Below are positions 13,402 to 20,651 of a DNA stretch of 21,061 bases, piece after piece. The stretch comes from an uncultured Pseudomonadota bacterium (GTDB lineage Bacteria; Pseudomonadota; Gammaproteobacteria; Burkholderiales; Usitatibacteraceae). The notes below the pieces were generated by a model, which searched no databases, had not been told where the DNA came from, and saw only the letters and a program-made list of their open reading frames with translations. The translations under genes were made by a program, and so were the position numbers. How positions within the stretch are numbered: position 1 is the first letter of the stretch; the number at the start of each line of letters is the position of its first letter. Location of the stretch: assembly GCA_937898635.1 (NCBI GenBank), contig CALEJW010000124.1, positions 1 to 21,061 of the forward strand. The letters run 5' to 3'.

Positions 13402-13926
13402 CTAGTGCTTCTTCTTGGGCGCCAGGATCATGATCATCTGGCGCCCTTCCATCTTCGGCCACTGCTCCACCACGCCGAGCGGGGAGAGGTCGGCCTCTAC
13501 CCTCTTCAGCAGCGCCACCCCGAGCTCCTGGTGGGCCATCTCGCGCCCCCGGAAGCGGAGCGTGATCTTGGTCTTGTCGCCTTCGGTCAGGAAGCGGGTG
13601 AGGTTGCGCAGCTTGATCTTGTAGTCGCCCTCGTCGGTGCCGGGGCGGAACTTCACCTCCTTCACCTGGATCTGCTTCTGCTTGAGCTTGGCCTCGTGCG
13701 CCTTCTTGCTCTCCCGGTACTTGAACTTGCCGTAGTCCATCAGGCGGCAGACCGGGGGAACGGCCGTGGGGGCGATCTCGACCAGGTCGATCTCGGCCTC
13801 CTCCGCCATGCGCATGGCTTCCGTCACGGAAACGATGCCGAGCTGCTCGCCTTCCACGCCGACCAGGCGAACCTCGGGGGCGTTGATCTCCCCGTTGATG
13901 CGGACCGACTTGTTATCGTGAGCGAT
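13402..13926 (-). CDS. infC: Translation initiation factor IF-3, with AUC start codon
   Basis: Binds the 30S subunit, blocks premature 50S joining and checks the start codon. 174 residues when started at ATC 13926: the chain begins (M)AHDNKSVRINGEINAPEVRL, as other IF-3 proteins do. AGAGG lies 9 nt upstream of the ATC. No ATG or GTG gives the complete N-terminal domain; GTG 13857 would delete the conserved RINGEI segment. Later motifs include PPVCRLMDYGKFKYRESKK and VKFRPGTDEGDYKIKLRN. Non-canonical AUU, AUA or AUC starts in infC allow IF-3 to repress its own synthesis, and that is the probable reason here. The gene lies 84 nt downstream of thrS. Confidence 0.96.
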   Translation of the reverse strand: MAHDNKSVRINGEINAPEVRLVGVEGEQLGIVSVTEAMRMAEEAEIDLVEIAPTAVPPVCRLMDYGKFKYRESKKAHEAKLKQKQIQVKEVKFRPGTDEGDYKIKLRNLTRFLTEGDKTKITLRFRGREMAHQELGVALLKRVEADLSPLGVVEQWPKMEGRQMIMILAPKKKH

Positions 13927-14010
13927 GCGAGAAATCCTCTTTCAATTCAAAGACCATGGCGAGGATTTCCCAATGCGGTCCGGTTCCAGTCCTCGCCTCC
14001 CGTGAAGCGT

Positions 14011-15918
14011 TCATTGTCGCCCGGCGATTTCGCCCTGCAGGCGCGAAACAAAGGCCTCGACCGGGACCGGCGCCAGGTTTTCACCTGCCCGAGTCCTTGC
14101 CGAGACCGTCCGGGCTGCCACTTCCTTGTCGCCCAACACCAGCTGGTAAGGAAGCTTTTGAATGCTATGTTCTCGAATTTTATACGTTATTTTCTCGTTC
14201 CGCAAATCCGCGTCGGCGCGGAGGCCGGCCGAACGGAGCGCTTCCACGACCTCCCGGACATAGGCCTCCTGGCGGTCCGTGACGTTCATGACCACCACCT
14301 GGACGGGGGCCAGCCACAGGGGCAACGCCCCCGCGTGGTTCTCGATCAGGATGCCGATGAAGCGCTCCATGGAGCCCACGATGGCGCGGTGCAGCATGAC
14401 CGGCACGCGCCGGGTGTTGTCCTCGGCCACGTACTCCGAACCGAGCCGGCCGGGCATGAAGAAGTCCACCTGCATCGTGCCCACCTGCCACGAGCGCCCG
14501 AGCGAGTCCTTGAGGTGGTATTCGATCTTCGGGCCGTAGAAGGCGCCCTCCCCCGGCAATTCCGTCCATTGCGCGCCGCATTCGCGCAGCGCCTCGCGAA
14601 GCGCTTCCTCGGCCTTCGCCCACTGCTCGTCGCTGCCGATGCGCGGCTCGGGGCGAAGCGCCAGCTTCACGGTGATCTCGTGGAAGCCGAAGACGCGGTA
14701 GACGTCGAAGGCGAGCTTGTGGAAGCTCACGCACTCGGGCGCGATCTGCTCCTCGGAGCAGAAGATGTGACCGTCGTCCTGGGTGAAGCCGCGCACCCGC
14801 ATGAGCCCGTGCAGCGCCCCCGAGGGCTCGTTCCGGTGGCAGGCGCCGAACTCCCCGTAGCGCAGCGGCAGGTCGCGGTAGCTGCGGATCCCCTTGTTGA
14901 AGATCTGCACGTGCCCGGGGCAGTTCATCGGCTTGATCGCGAAGTCGCGCTTCTCCGACTCCGTGGTGAACATGTGGTCCTTGTAGTTCTCCCAGTGGCC
15001 GCTCTTCTCCCAGAGCGAGCGGTCGAGGATCTGCGGGCAGCGCACCTCCTGGTAGCCGTTGTCCCGGTACACGCCGCGCATGTACTGCTCCACCTGCTGC
15101 CAGAGCACCCAGCCCCTGGGATGCCAGAAGACCATCCCCGGCGCCTCTTCCTGGAGGTGGAAGAAGTCGAGCTGCGTGCCCAGGCGCCGGTGGTCGCGCT
15201 TCTCCGCCTCCTCCAGCATGTGCAGGTAGGCGTCCTGGTCCTCCTTCCTCGCCCAGGCCGTTCCGTAGATGCGCTGGAGCATCTCGTTCCTCGAGTCGCC
15301 CCGCCAGTAGGCGCCGGCCACCTTCATCAGCTTGAAGACCTTGAGCTTGCCCGTGGAAGGCACGTGGGGCCCCCGGCACAGGTCGACGAAGTCGCCCTCG
15401 CGGTAGAGCGAGATGTCCTCGTTCGCGGGGATCGCGGCGATGATCTCGGCCTTGTACTTCTCGCCCTGGGAGGCGAAGAACTTCACCGCGTCGTCGCGCT
15501 TCCACACCTCGCGCGTGACGGGGATGTCCTTCTTCGCGAGCTCGGCCATGCGCTTCTCGATCGCGGCGAGGTCCTCGGGGGTGAAGGGCCGCTTGTAGGC
15601 GAAGTCGTAGTAGAAGCCGTTCTCGATCACCGGGCCGATGGTCACCTGCGCGTCGGGGAAGAGCTCCTTCACCGCGTACGCGAGGAGGTGCGCCGCCGAG
15701 TGGCGGATGAGGTCGAGCCCTTCGGCATCCTTGTCGGTGACGATGGCGAGCGCGGCGTCGCGCTCGATGCGGAAGGAGGTGTCCACGAGCCGCCCGTCCA
15801 CCTTGCCGGCGAGCGCCGCCTTGGCGAGGCCGGGGCCGATGGCGGCCGCCACCTCCGCGACCGTCACGGGGGAATCGAAGGGCCGGACCGAACCGTCCGG
15901 CAGCGTGATGCGAACCAT
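14011..15918 (-). CDS. thrS: Threonine-tRNA ligase
   Basis: Charges tRNA-Thr; class II synthetase with editing. 635 residues. The TGS domain is at 1-60 (MVRITLPDGSVRPFDSP). The editing domain has its active-site set H73, H77 (HSAAH), C181 and H185 (CRGPH). The catalytic core has zinc ligands C333 (MNCPGH) and H384 (DDGH), plus a third histidine in MLHRAIVGSMERFIG. Motif 2 is FGACHRNEPSGALHGLMRVRGFTQ. The anticodon domain ends the protein. ATG 15918 has TGGAG about 6 nt upstream. The 150-nt leader carries its own -10 box, a candidate leader peptide and a terminator hairpin, which suggest control by threonyl-tRNA supply. Confidence 0.98.
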   Translation of the reverse strand: MVRITLPDGSVRPFDSPVTVAEVAAAIGPGLAKAALAGKVDGRLVDTSFRIERDAALAIVTDKDAEGLDLIRHSAAHLLAYAVKELFPDAQVTIGPVIENGFYYDFAYKRPFTPEDLAAIEKRMAELAKKDIPVTREVWKRDDAVKFFASQGEKYKAEIIAAIPANEDISLYREGDFVDLCRGPHVPSTGKLKVFKLMKVAGAYWRGDSRNEMLQRIYGTAWARKEDQDAYLHMLEEAEKRDHRRLGTQLDFFHLQEEAPGMVFWHPRGWVLWQQVEQYMRGVYRDNGYQEVRCPQILDRSLWEKSGHWENYKDHMFTTESEKRDFAIKPMNCPGHVQIFNKGIRSYRDLPLRYGEFGACHRNEPSGALHGLMRVRGFTQDDGHIFCSEEQIAPECVSFHKLAFDVYRVFGFHEITVKLALRPEPRIGSDEQWAKAEEALREALRECGAQWTELPGEGAFYGPKIEYHLKDSLGRSWQVGTMQVDFFMPGRLGSEYVAEDNTRRVPVMLHRAIVGSMERFIGILIENHAGALPLWLAPVQVVVMNVTDRQEAYVREVVEALRSAGLRADADLRNEKITYKIREHSIQKLPYQLVLGDKEVAARTVSARTRAGENLAPVPVEAFVSRLQGEIAGRQ

Positions 15919-15938
15919 GTCTGCTCCAGGGCCAGAAA

Positions 15939-15971
15939 ACGAAAAAGCGCGGACGGACCGCGCTTTTTCGT
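15939..15971 (-). terminator. Terminator or attenuator hairpin directly upstream of thrS
   Basis: ACGAAAAAGCGCGG pairs with CCGCGCTTTTTCGT over 14 bp around the loop TCCGT. The 3' arm contains TTTTT and TTTTC follows. It stands only 20 nt before the thrS ATG, so it cannot be the terminator of thrS and must act on transcripts entering the gene. It may also stop transcription from the upstream polysaccharide genes. Confidence 0.8.
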
Positions 15972-15994
15972 GACGAAGGGGGTACGCGCCCGTC

Positions 15995-16066
15995 CTACCG
16001 GGAAATCCTCGCGAACGGCGTAGTCGGCGGTCTCATAACCATGTCGGCTTCTCGAGCCCCTTTCAT
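15995..16066 (-). CDS. Candidate thrS leader peptide (23 codons) with consecutive Thr codons
   Basis: A short ORF from ATG 16066 to TAG 15995. It contains ...MRPPTTPFARISR at its end, with ACT ACG at codons 15-16. Seven codons separate the Thr pair from the stop. The last G of the stop starts GGACGG (15995-15990), which is complementary to CCGTCC (15956-15951) in the loop and 3' arm of the downstream terminator. GCGC next to it (15989-15986) can pair with GCGC of the 5' arm. This is the layout of ribosome-mediated attenuation. Limits: only two Thr codons, no clear ribosome binding site for the first ATG, which may be leaderless. In-frame ATGs at codons 9 and 11 are alternatives. Confidence 0.45.
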   Translation of the reverse strand: MKGAREADMVMRPPTTPFARISR

Positions 16067-16073
16067 GGCGGCG

Positions 16074-16079
16074 ATTGTA
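16074..16079 (-). promoter_or_regulatory. -10 box of the thrS promoter
   Basis: TACAAT, five of six matches to consensus, 3 nt beyond the stop codon of the upstream gene. The -35 position has GAGGAA, a poor match. Transcription would begin near 16067, at or just before the ATG of the candidate leader peptide. Confidence 0.55.
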
Positions 16080-16081
16080 CC

Positions 16082-17260
16082 TCAATCGGCCGCGAGTTCC
16101 TCTTCCCGCGGCCCTTCCGCGACCCCCTCGCCGGCGAGCGCGTCGCGCACGGCCTCGAGGTATTTCAGGCCGTGGCGCTCGTCGGGCTCGAGGTAGGCGC
16201 CCTCGGCCCACTCGTTCCAGGCGTTGAGGAAGATGATCCGCTCGGGCTCCGGGCGCCGCGAGGTGACCTCGACCAGGCGCCGGAACCAGTAGGCGAAGCG
16301 CTCGGGGGAAGCGCCCCGGAAGATGCGGGCGCGCTTCACGTAGCGGGCGGTGTTGTCCCAGTCGACGAAGGCGCCGGGGAAGGCCGGGATGCCGCCCTCG
16401 CGCTCGACCTTGAGGATGTGCTCCCAGACGGTGTCGTAGTCGTAGAAGGTGAGCCCCGAGAAGAAGCGGTAGCGGGCCGCCCGGAGGACGTCCTGCACGC
16501 GCTCGGGGAGCATGCGCAGGGGCGCGAAGGCCTTGCGCGTCTCGAGCGCCGGCATCGGGAAGTCCGGCGAGTAGATCGCCTCGAAGGGCTGGAACTGCAT
16601 CGTCGCGTCGAAGTGCGCGAGCACCTCGGGCACCGGGAACTCGTACTGCTTCATCGCGACGAGGTACAGCCCGGGCAGGCCGCGGCGGTGCGCCTCCTCC
16701 CGCCACAGGCCGAACATGCGCTCGATCTGCGCGATGCGGTGGGCGCGGTAGACGAGGAACACGGGCTTGCCGTCGATCCGGATCGCGCTGTCGTGGGTCC
16801 AGGCCCGGAAGAGGTACTCGAAGTGCGCCATCCAGCGCGCCGGCTCCGGGGTGTGCGTCTGCTCCTGGAGGATGTGGTGGTCGCGCCCGTCCCAGCGCCG
16901 CGACCAGGTCTCGTTCGCCCACGCGAGGCAGAACGGGAAGGCGAGGCGCGCCGAGGCCATCGCCAGGTTCGTCGGCGTCTCCAGGAGCTGCTTGCCGTCG
17001 AACCAGTAGTGGTAGTGGCAGAAGCCGTGCACCCCGTGGCTGCGCGCGAGGTCGATCTGCCAGGCGAGGGTCTCCTCGCGCGACTGGTCGTAGTAGCGCC
17101 CGTCGCGCGGCACGCGCGGCTGGTGGTGGCCGCGGAACTGCGCCTGCGCCCTCCTCACGTTGACCCAGTCGGTGAAGCCCTTCCCCCACCACGCGTCGTT
17201 CTCGGGAATCGCGTGGAACTGCGGGAAGTACATCGCGATGAGCCGGGTATCCCCCTTCAA
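16082..17260 (-). CDS. WbsX-type glycosyltransferase/GH99-like protein of polysaccharide synthesis
   Basis: 392 residues. It opens with RLIAMYFPQFHAIPENDAWW, followed by GKGFTDWVNVRRAQAQFRGH. Further on come GVHGFCHYHYWFDGKQLLE, CLAWANETWSRRWDG and the C-terminal FLNAWNEWAEGAYLEPD. This set is typical of the WbsX family, found in O-antigen and other surface polysaccharide clusters; a TIM-barrel related to GH99 is expected. Its reaction is not established. Start taken as TTG 17260, which overlaps the previous stop as TTGA and has GAGG 5 nt upstream. The ATG at 17233 would cut into the first beta strand and has no well-spaced ribosome binding site. Third gene of the cluster; ends at the thrS promoter. 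Confidence 0.88.
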   Translation of the reverse strand: MKGDTRLIAMYFPQFHAIPENDAWWGKGFTDWVNVRRAQAQFRGHHQPRVPRDGRYYDQSREETLAWQIDLARSHGVHGFCHYHYWFDGKQLLETPTNLAMASARLAFPFCLAWANETWSRRWDGRDHHILQEQTHTPEPARWMAHFEYLFRAWTHDSAIRIDGKPVFLVYRAHRIAQIERMFGLWREEAHRRGLPGLYLVAMKQYEFPVPEVLAHFDATMQFQPFEAIYSPDFPMPALETRKAFAPLRMLPERVQDVLRAARYRFFSGLTFYDYDTVWEHILKVEREGGIPAFPGAFVDWDNTARYVKRARIFRGASPERFAYWFRRLVEVTSRRPEPERIIFLNAWNEWAEGAYLEPDERHGLKYLEAVRDALAGEGVAEGPREEELAAD

Positions 17261-18096
17261 GCGGCCCTCGCGGAGTCGAGCGCCCTTCGCAGGATGCGTC
17301 GCGCCTTGTTGGCGGCCCGGCGCCAGAGCGGCACCGCCGCGCCGTAGGCCGAGTGGACGGGAAGCTTCACGCCGGAATTCGCGAAGCGCGTCGAGATCTC
17401 GCCGCCGCGCGCCGCGAAGTAGTCGCGCCAGGCCTGCGTGCGGCAGCTCTCGACGAGCGCCAGGACCTCCGGGTCGGCCCCGCGGCCGACGACCAGCACG
17501 CCGAGGCCGTAGCAGTGGTCGAACTCCGCGTGCGGGTAGGCGGCCTTCGTCTCGTCGAAGAAGCGGCGCACGCCGAAGTGCCGCGCGGGCTCGCCCACGT
17601 TCTCCACCGTCACGTTCACGTCGTGGAAGAGCACGACGCCGCGCTCCGACATCTTCGGCAGCCACGTGGTGAAGTCGTTGCGCACCGCCTCGTAGGTGTG
17701 CGTCCCGTCGATGTGCAGGAAGTCGACCGAGCCGTCGGCGAAGTCGCCCACGGCGGCGTTGAAGTCCTTGCGCACGAGGACGGCGGTCTGCGGGTGGTTC
17801 GCCGCCATGTAGCCCGAGACCTCGCGGAAGAGCCCCTCGTCGAAGCTCCCCATGTGCATGTCGCCTTCCCAGAGGTCGACGCCGTAGCACTTCGTTCCCG
17901 CCCCGCAGGCCTCCGCGGCCTGGCAGAACGCGGCGAAGGAGGACCCGCTGTAGGTGCCCAGCTCCACGAGTATCCGCGGCCGCTGCCGCCCGATCAGCTC
18001 GAAGGCGAACGGGATGTGCCCGATCCACCACGGCGACTTGAGGAGCTTCGGCTCGAGCCTCGCGGCCCAGGGCACCGACTCGCGTATGTCGTTCAT
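17257..18096 (-). CDS. Class I SAM-dependent methyltransferase (Methyltransf_24 type)
   Basis: 279 residues. SAM-binding motif I is RILVELGTYSGSSFAAF at 41-57. The acidic strand is KCYGVDLWEGD at 69-79. SVDFLHIDGTHTYEAVRND and GVVLFHDVNV follow, all features of the Methyltransf_24 group often found with glycosyltransferases. The C-terminus from about 245 is basic and arginine-rich. Probably methylates a sugar or a chain end of the polysaccharide made by the neighbours; substrate unknown. The ATG at 18096 overlaps the stop of the glycosyltransferase (ATGA), and its own stop overlaps the next gene (TTGA), so the three genes are translated as one unit. Confidence 0.88.
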   Translation of the reverse strand: MNDIRESVPWAARLEPKLLKSPWWIGHIPFAFELIGRQRPRILVELGTYSGSSFAAFCQAAEACGAGTKCYGVDLWEGDMHMGSFDEGLFREVSGYMAANHPQTAVLVRKDFNAAVGDFADGSVDFLHIDGTHTYEAVRNDFTTWLPKMSERGVVLFHDVNVTVENVGEPARHFGVRRFFDETKAAYPHAEFDHCYGLGVLVVGRGADPEVLALVESCRTQAWRDYFAARGGEISTRFANSGVKLPVHSAYGAAVPLWRRAANKARRILRRALDSARAA

Positions 18097-20339
18097 CCTT
18101 GCGCTTCCTTCCGTTTCGACTTTGACTTTCCTTCCGTCCTCGCGAGCAGCTCGTCGTAGGCCGCGCGGACATGGTCGTAGGCCTCGCGCGCCTGCCGGTA
18201 GGCCTCCTGGCTCTGGGCATAGGCCGCGCCCACCTGCGCGTACGCGCCCGTGAGCTGCGCGTACGCCTCGGTGAGCTGCCGGTAGGGCTCCGTGAGCCCG
18301 CTCTGCCAGCTCGCGCCCACCTTGAAGCGGGCCACGGCGCGCTCGCCGCGGGGCAGCAGCGCGTCGTAGTCGCGCACCATGTCGGCGGTGCCGCGGGCGG
18401 GCGGTTCGCCGGCGAGCCTCGCGGCCACGCCGGCCAGCAGCGCCGGGTCGGCGTGCAGCCGGCGCACGGCCTCCACGAGCGAGCGCGCGTCGGGCTCGAA
18501 GAGGAATCCGTTCTCGCCCGGGACGATGCGGTCGCGGAAGCTCCCCAGGGCGGTGGCAACGGGGGGCACTCCCAGGGCGAGAAATTCGCTCAGCGTGTAG
18601 CTGAAGGTCTCGGGGATCACCGAGGCGAGGAGCCCCGCGTGGGGCGCGCACTCGCGCAGCAGCGCGGGCAGCTCCGCGGGCTCGTAGCGCTCGACGGCGG
18701 TCCAGCCGAAGGTATTCGCGTCCTCCACGCCCGCATTGCCGCAACCGAGCAGCGTGAGGTCCGCGAGGGGGCGAAGCGCACCCGCCGCCTCGCGAAGGAG
18801 CTTCGCGCCCTTGAGCTCGGTGTGGCGGCCCAGGACCACGAGGCGAAGTCGCCCGTCGGCCGCCCGCGGCGGGGCGGGAAGCCTCGGCGCCGCGAGGTCG
18901 ATGCCGTGGGCGATGACGCGCATGGGCAGGTCCTTCAGCCGCGGCTCGAGGCTCTTCAGCGTCGCCGCGACCGAGGGCGAGGGAACCACCACCGGGATCC
19001 GGCGCTCGAGGAGGAGGTCCACGAAGCGTCCGCGCATCGCGTCCCACTCGGCGGTCGTGAGGTCGCGGAAGGTCGTGTTGAAGGGATTGGACGCGGCGCA
19101 GCGCGAGAGGTCCTCCGGCGTGCAGCGCACGCAGGGCTTGCCGAAGTGCGGGTTGATCGCCTGGCAGACGGGGTAGAAGTCGTGCAGGACCACGACCGTG
19201 GGCAGGTCGAGCCGGAGGGCGTCGAGCGAGTGCCAGATGAGCGAGGAGACGATCACCGCCTCCACCTCGAACTCCGCGACGACCTGCTCGAGGATGCGCC
19301 GGTACTCCACGCTCGCGGTGGCGGTCGAGCGGATGGGCCGGGCGATGTCCCAGGTGCGAAGCGGCACGCCGGAATCGGGGTCGCCGTAGAGGACGATGCG
19401 CTGGCCTCCGTCGTCGCCGATCCGGTAGGAGGCGAGGATCAGGTTCGCCCGCGCGGCGTCGGCGCGGATGAAGTCGCGCACCCACTTGTCGAGGCCCCCG
19501 CCCCAGTAGTGCATGACGTGGAGCTGCACGGGCTTCGCATCGAGCCCCGGAAGGGCCACGGCGTCCATTCCCCGCCGGATCGCGTCCGCCGCCGCCCGGC
19601 GGATGCCGCCCAGCGGGTGGTTGCGGAGGAAGGCAGCTTGATCCACCGCCTCCGGCTCGAGCGCCCGGGGCGCTTTTCCGGCCACGCCCACGTGGACGAA
19701 GTCGCAGATCACGCAGGCGAATCCCAGCACGCGCATGCGGCGGGCGAAGGAAGCCATGCCCTCGCCGGCCACGGGCCGGGCGGCGTCGAGCGCCTCGCGG
19801 CGGAAGTAGGCGCAGGCGAGGTGCGGGACGGGCACCTCGTAGAAGCTGCGGTCGCCCAGGACGTAGGCGAGGCGATCGACGCGGAGCGGGTCGGGGCTCG
19901 TCTCGCCCTCGCCCGGCGGCTCGAGAAGGGCGTGCAGCGGGCTTGCGTCGCAGAGCGGCACCGCGATGCCGATGCCCTCGCCCGCGTAGGCGGCCTTGCG
20001 CAGGCGCGCGTCCCAGGCCGGCGGCAGCACGGCATTCGCGTCGATCCAGGCGAGGTCCGCGCCCGGGTGGCGCGCCGCGGCCTCGGCCAGGACGCCCGCG
20101 GGATCCGCGTGCGCCTCTCCCCGCGCGAGGGACCACGCGAACGCGGCGGGCGAGGCGGCGGCGAGCCGTTCGAGCTCGCGCTGCGCCTGCCTCGCCACCC
20201 GCGCGGGGACGACGAATAGACAGGCGGCCACCCCGGCGGCCCCCGGGGCGCCGAGGGCCGGCCACAGGCGCGAAAGAGCGCCCACGCCGTCTTCAGCGAC
20301 GGCGACGAGCCCGACGAGAGGTGCGGGGGAAGCCAGCAT
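18093..20339 (-). CDS. Large two-module glycosyltransferase with C-terminal tyrosine heptad repeats
   Basis: 748 residues from ATG 20339; ATG 20381 would add 14. Residues 1-250 resemble a GT2-like domain (DLAWIDANAVLPPAW, then ACAYFRREALD), but I do not see a full catalytic set. About 275-670 is a GT4/GT-B domain: LHVMHYWGGGLDKWV, VVVLHDFYPVCQAINPHFG, LVVLGRHTELKGAKLL, and an EX7E motif (PETFSYTLSE, E577 and E585) with VPGENGFLFEPDA. Cysteines in GKPCVRCTPEDLSRC may bind metal. Residues 684-732 are seven heptads, then a basic tail. Cytoplasmic, without signal peptide. Neither start has a good ribosome binding site; TACACT (20352-20347) could be a -10 box. Upstream is tRNA-Val. Donor and acceptor unknown. 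Confidence 0.85.
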   Translation of the reverse strand: MLASPAPLVGLVAVAEDGVGALSRLWPALGAPGAAGVAACLFVVPARVARQAQRELERLAAASPAAFAWSLARGEAHADPAGVLAEAAARHPGADLAWIDANAVLPPAWDARLRKAAYAGEGIGIAVPLCDASPLHALLEPPGEGETSPDPLRVDRLAYVLGDRSFYEVPVPHLACAYFRREALDAARPVAGEGMASFARRMRVLGFACVICDFVHVGVAGKAPRALEPEAVDQAAFLRNHPLGGIRRAAADAIRRGMDAVALPGLDAKPVQLHVMHYWGGGLDKWVRDFIRADAARANLILASYRIGDDGGQRIVLYGDPDSGVPLRTWDIARPIRSTATASVEYRRILEQVVAEFEVEAVIVSSLIWHSLDALRLDLPTVVVLHDFYPVCQAINPHFGKPCVRCTPEDLSRCAASNPFNTTFRDLTTAEWDAMRGRFVDLLLERRIPVVVPSPSVAATLKSLEPRLKDLPMRVIAHGIDLAAPRLPAPPRAADGRLRLVVLGRHTELKGAKLLREAAGALRPLADLTLLGCGNAGVEDANTFGWTAVERYEPAELPALLRECAPHAGLLASVIPETFSYTLSEFLALGVPPVATALGSFRDRIVPGENGFLFEPDARSLVEAVRRLHADPALLAGVAARLAGEPPARGTADMVRDYDALLPRGERAVARFKVGASWQSGLTEPYRQLTEAYAQLTGAYAQVGAAYAQSQEAYRQAREAYDHVRAAYDELLARTEGKSKSKRKEAQG
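18144..18290 (-). repeat. Seven tandem 21-bp units coding tyrosine heptads
   Basis: Consecutive seven-residue units EPYRQLT, EAYAQLT, GAYAQVG, AAYAQSQ, EAYRQAR, EAYDHVR and AAYDELL. Tyrosine is fixed at position 3 in all seven and Ala at position 2 in six. The DNA also repeats: GTGAGCTGC occurs twice on the plus strand, 21 bp apart. The register suggests a helical oligomerisation stalk. A lysine-rich tail (KSKSKRK) follows. Confidence 0.92.
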
Positions 20340-20456
20340 GCGGCGTAGTGTATTCGCGTCTGCGACCGGTCCACGGCCCATTTCGGCGGCGTCCCGCGGG
20401 CCGGCCGGGGGCCTGCCCGGTCGCTCGGCGCGGGTCCCCGTCCTGCATTTCGGAAT

Positions 20457-20533
20457 TGGTAGGCGCGATTGGACTCGAACCAACGACCCCCACCATGTCA
20501 AGGTGGTGCTCTAACCAGCTGAGCTACGCGCCT
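20457..20533 (-). tRNA. tRNA-Val(GAC)
   Basis: 77 nt with encoded CCA. Acceptor AGGCGCG/CGCGCCT, D-arm AGCTCAGCTGGTTAGAGC, anticodon stem CCACC/GGTGG with loop TTGACAT (anticodon GAC), T-arm GGTTCGAGTCC. Reads GUC and GUU valine codons. In related genomes a tRNA-Val lies close upstream of thrS; here three polysaccharide genes lie between. Confidence 0.98.
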
Positions 20534-20551
20534 GCGGACTTGCGAGCGGGA

Positions 20552-20557
20552 ATTATA
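20552..20557 (-). promoter_or_regulatory. -10 box of tRNA-Val
   Basis: A perfect TATAAT in GCTATAATTCCCGCTCGC, 18 nt before the tRNA. The context matches that of tRNA-Pro. The -35 position has TTCCTC, which is weak. No terminator with a T-tract is seen between the tRNA and the glycosyltransferase gene, so this promoter may also drive that cluster. Confidence 0.75.
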
Positions 20558-20651
20558 GCGGAACTCCGCGGTCCGAGGAACGGTGGCACCCTCCTTGCTT
20601 CGATCCGGACGGGTCCATCGCCATCGATTTCAGAGGGAAAACGGACACCCC

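Noticed and set aside
11815..16023. Plus-strand open frame of 1402 codons opposite pheS, rplT, rpmI, infC and thrS
   Set aside because: All five opposing genes are certain. The frame has no recognisable domain and reflects codon bias on the other strand.
20340..20501. Extension of the glycosyltransferase gene to an ATG inside tRNA-Val
   Set aside because: It would code across the tRNA and a low-complexity segment. The domain begins after ATG 20339 or at most 20381.
16082..20533. Genomic island integrated at tRNA-Val
   Set aside because: No integrase, no transposase and no direct repeat of the tRNA 3' end were found at the far border. Only the positional argument remains, so it is reported as a gene insertion and not as an island.
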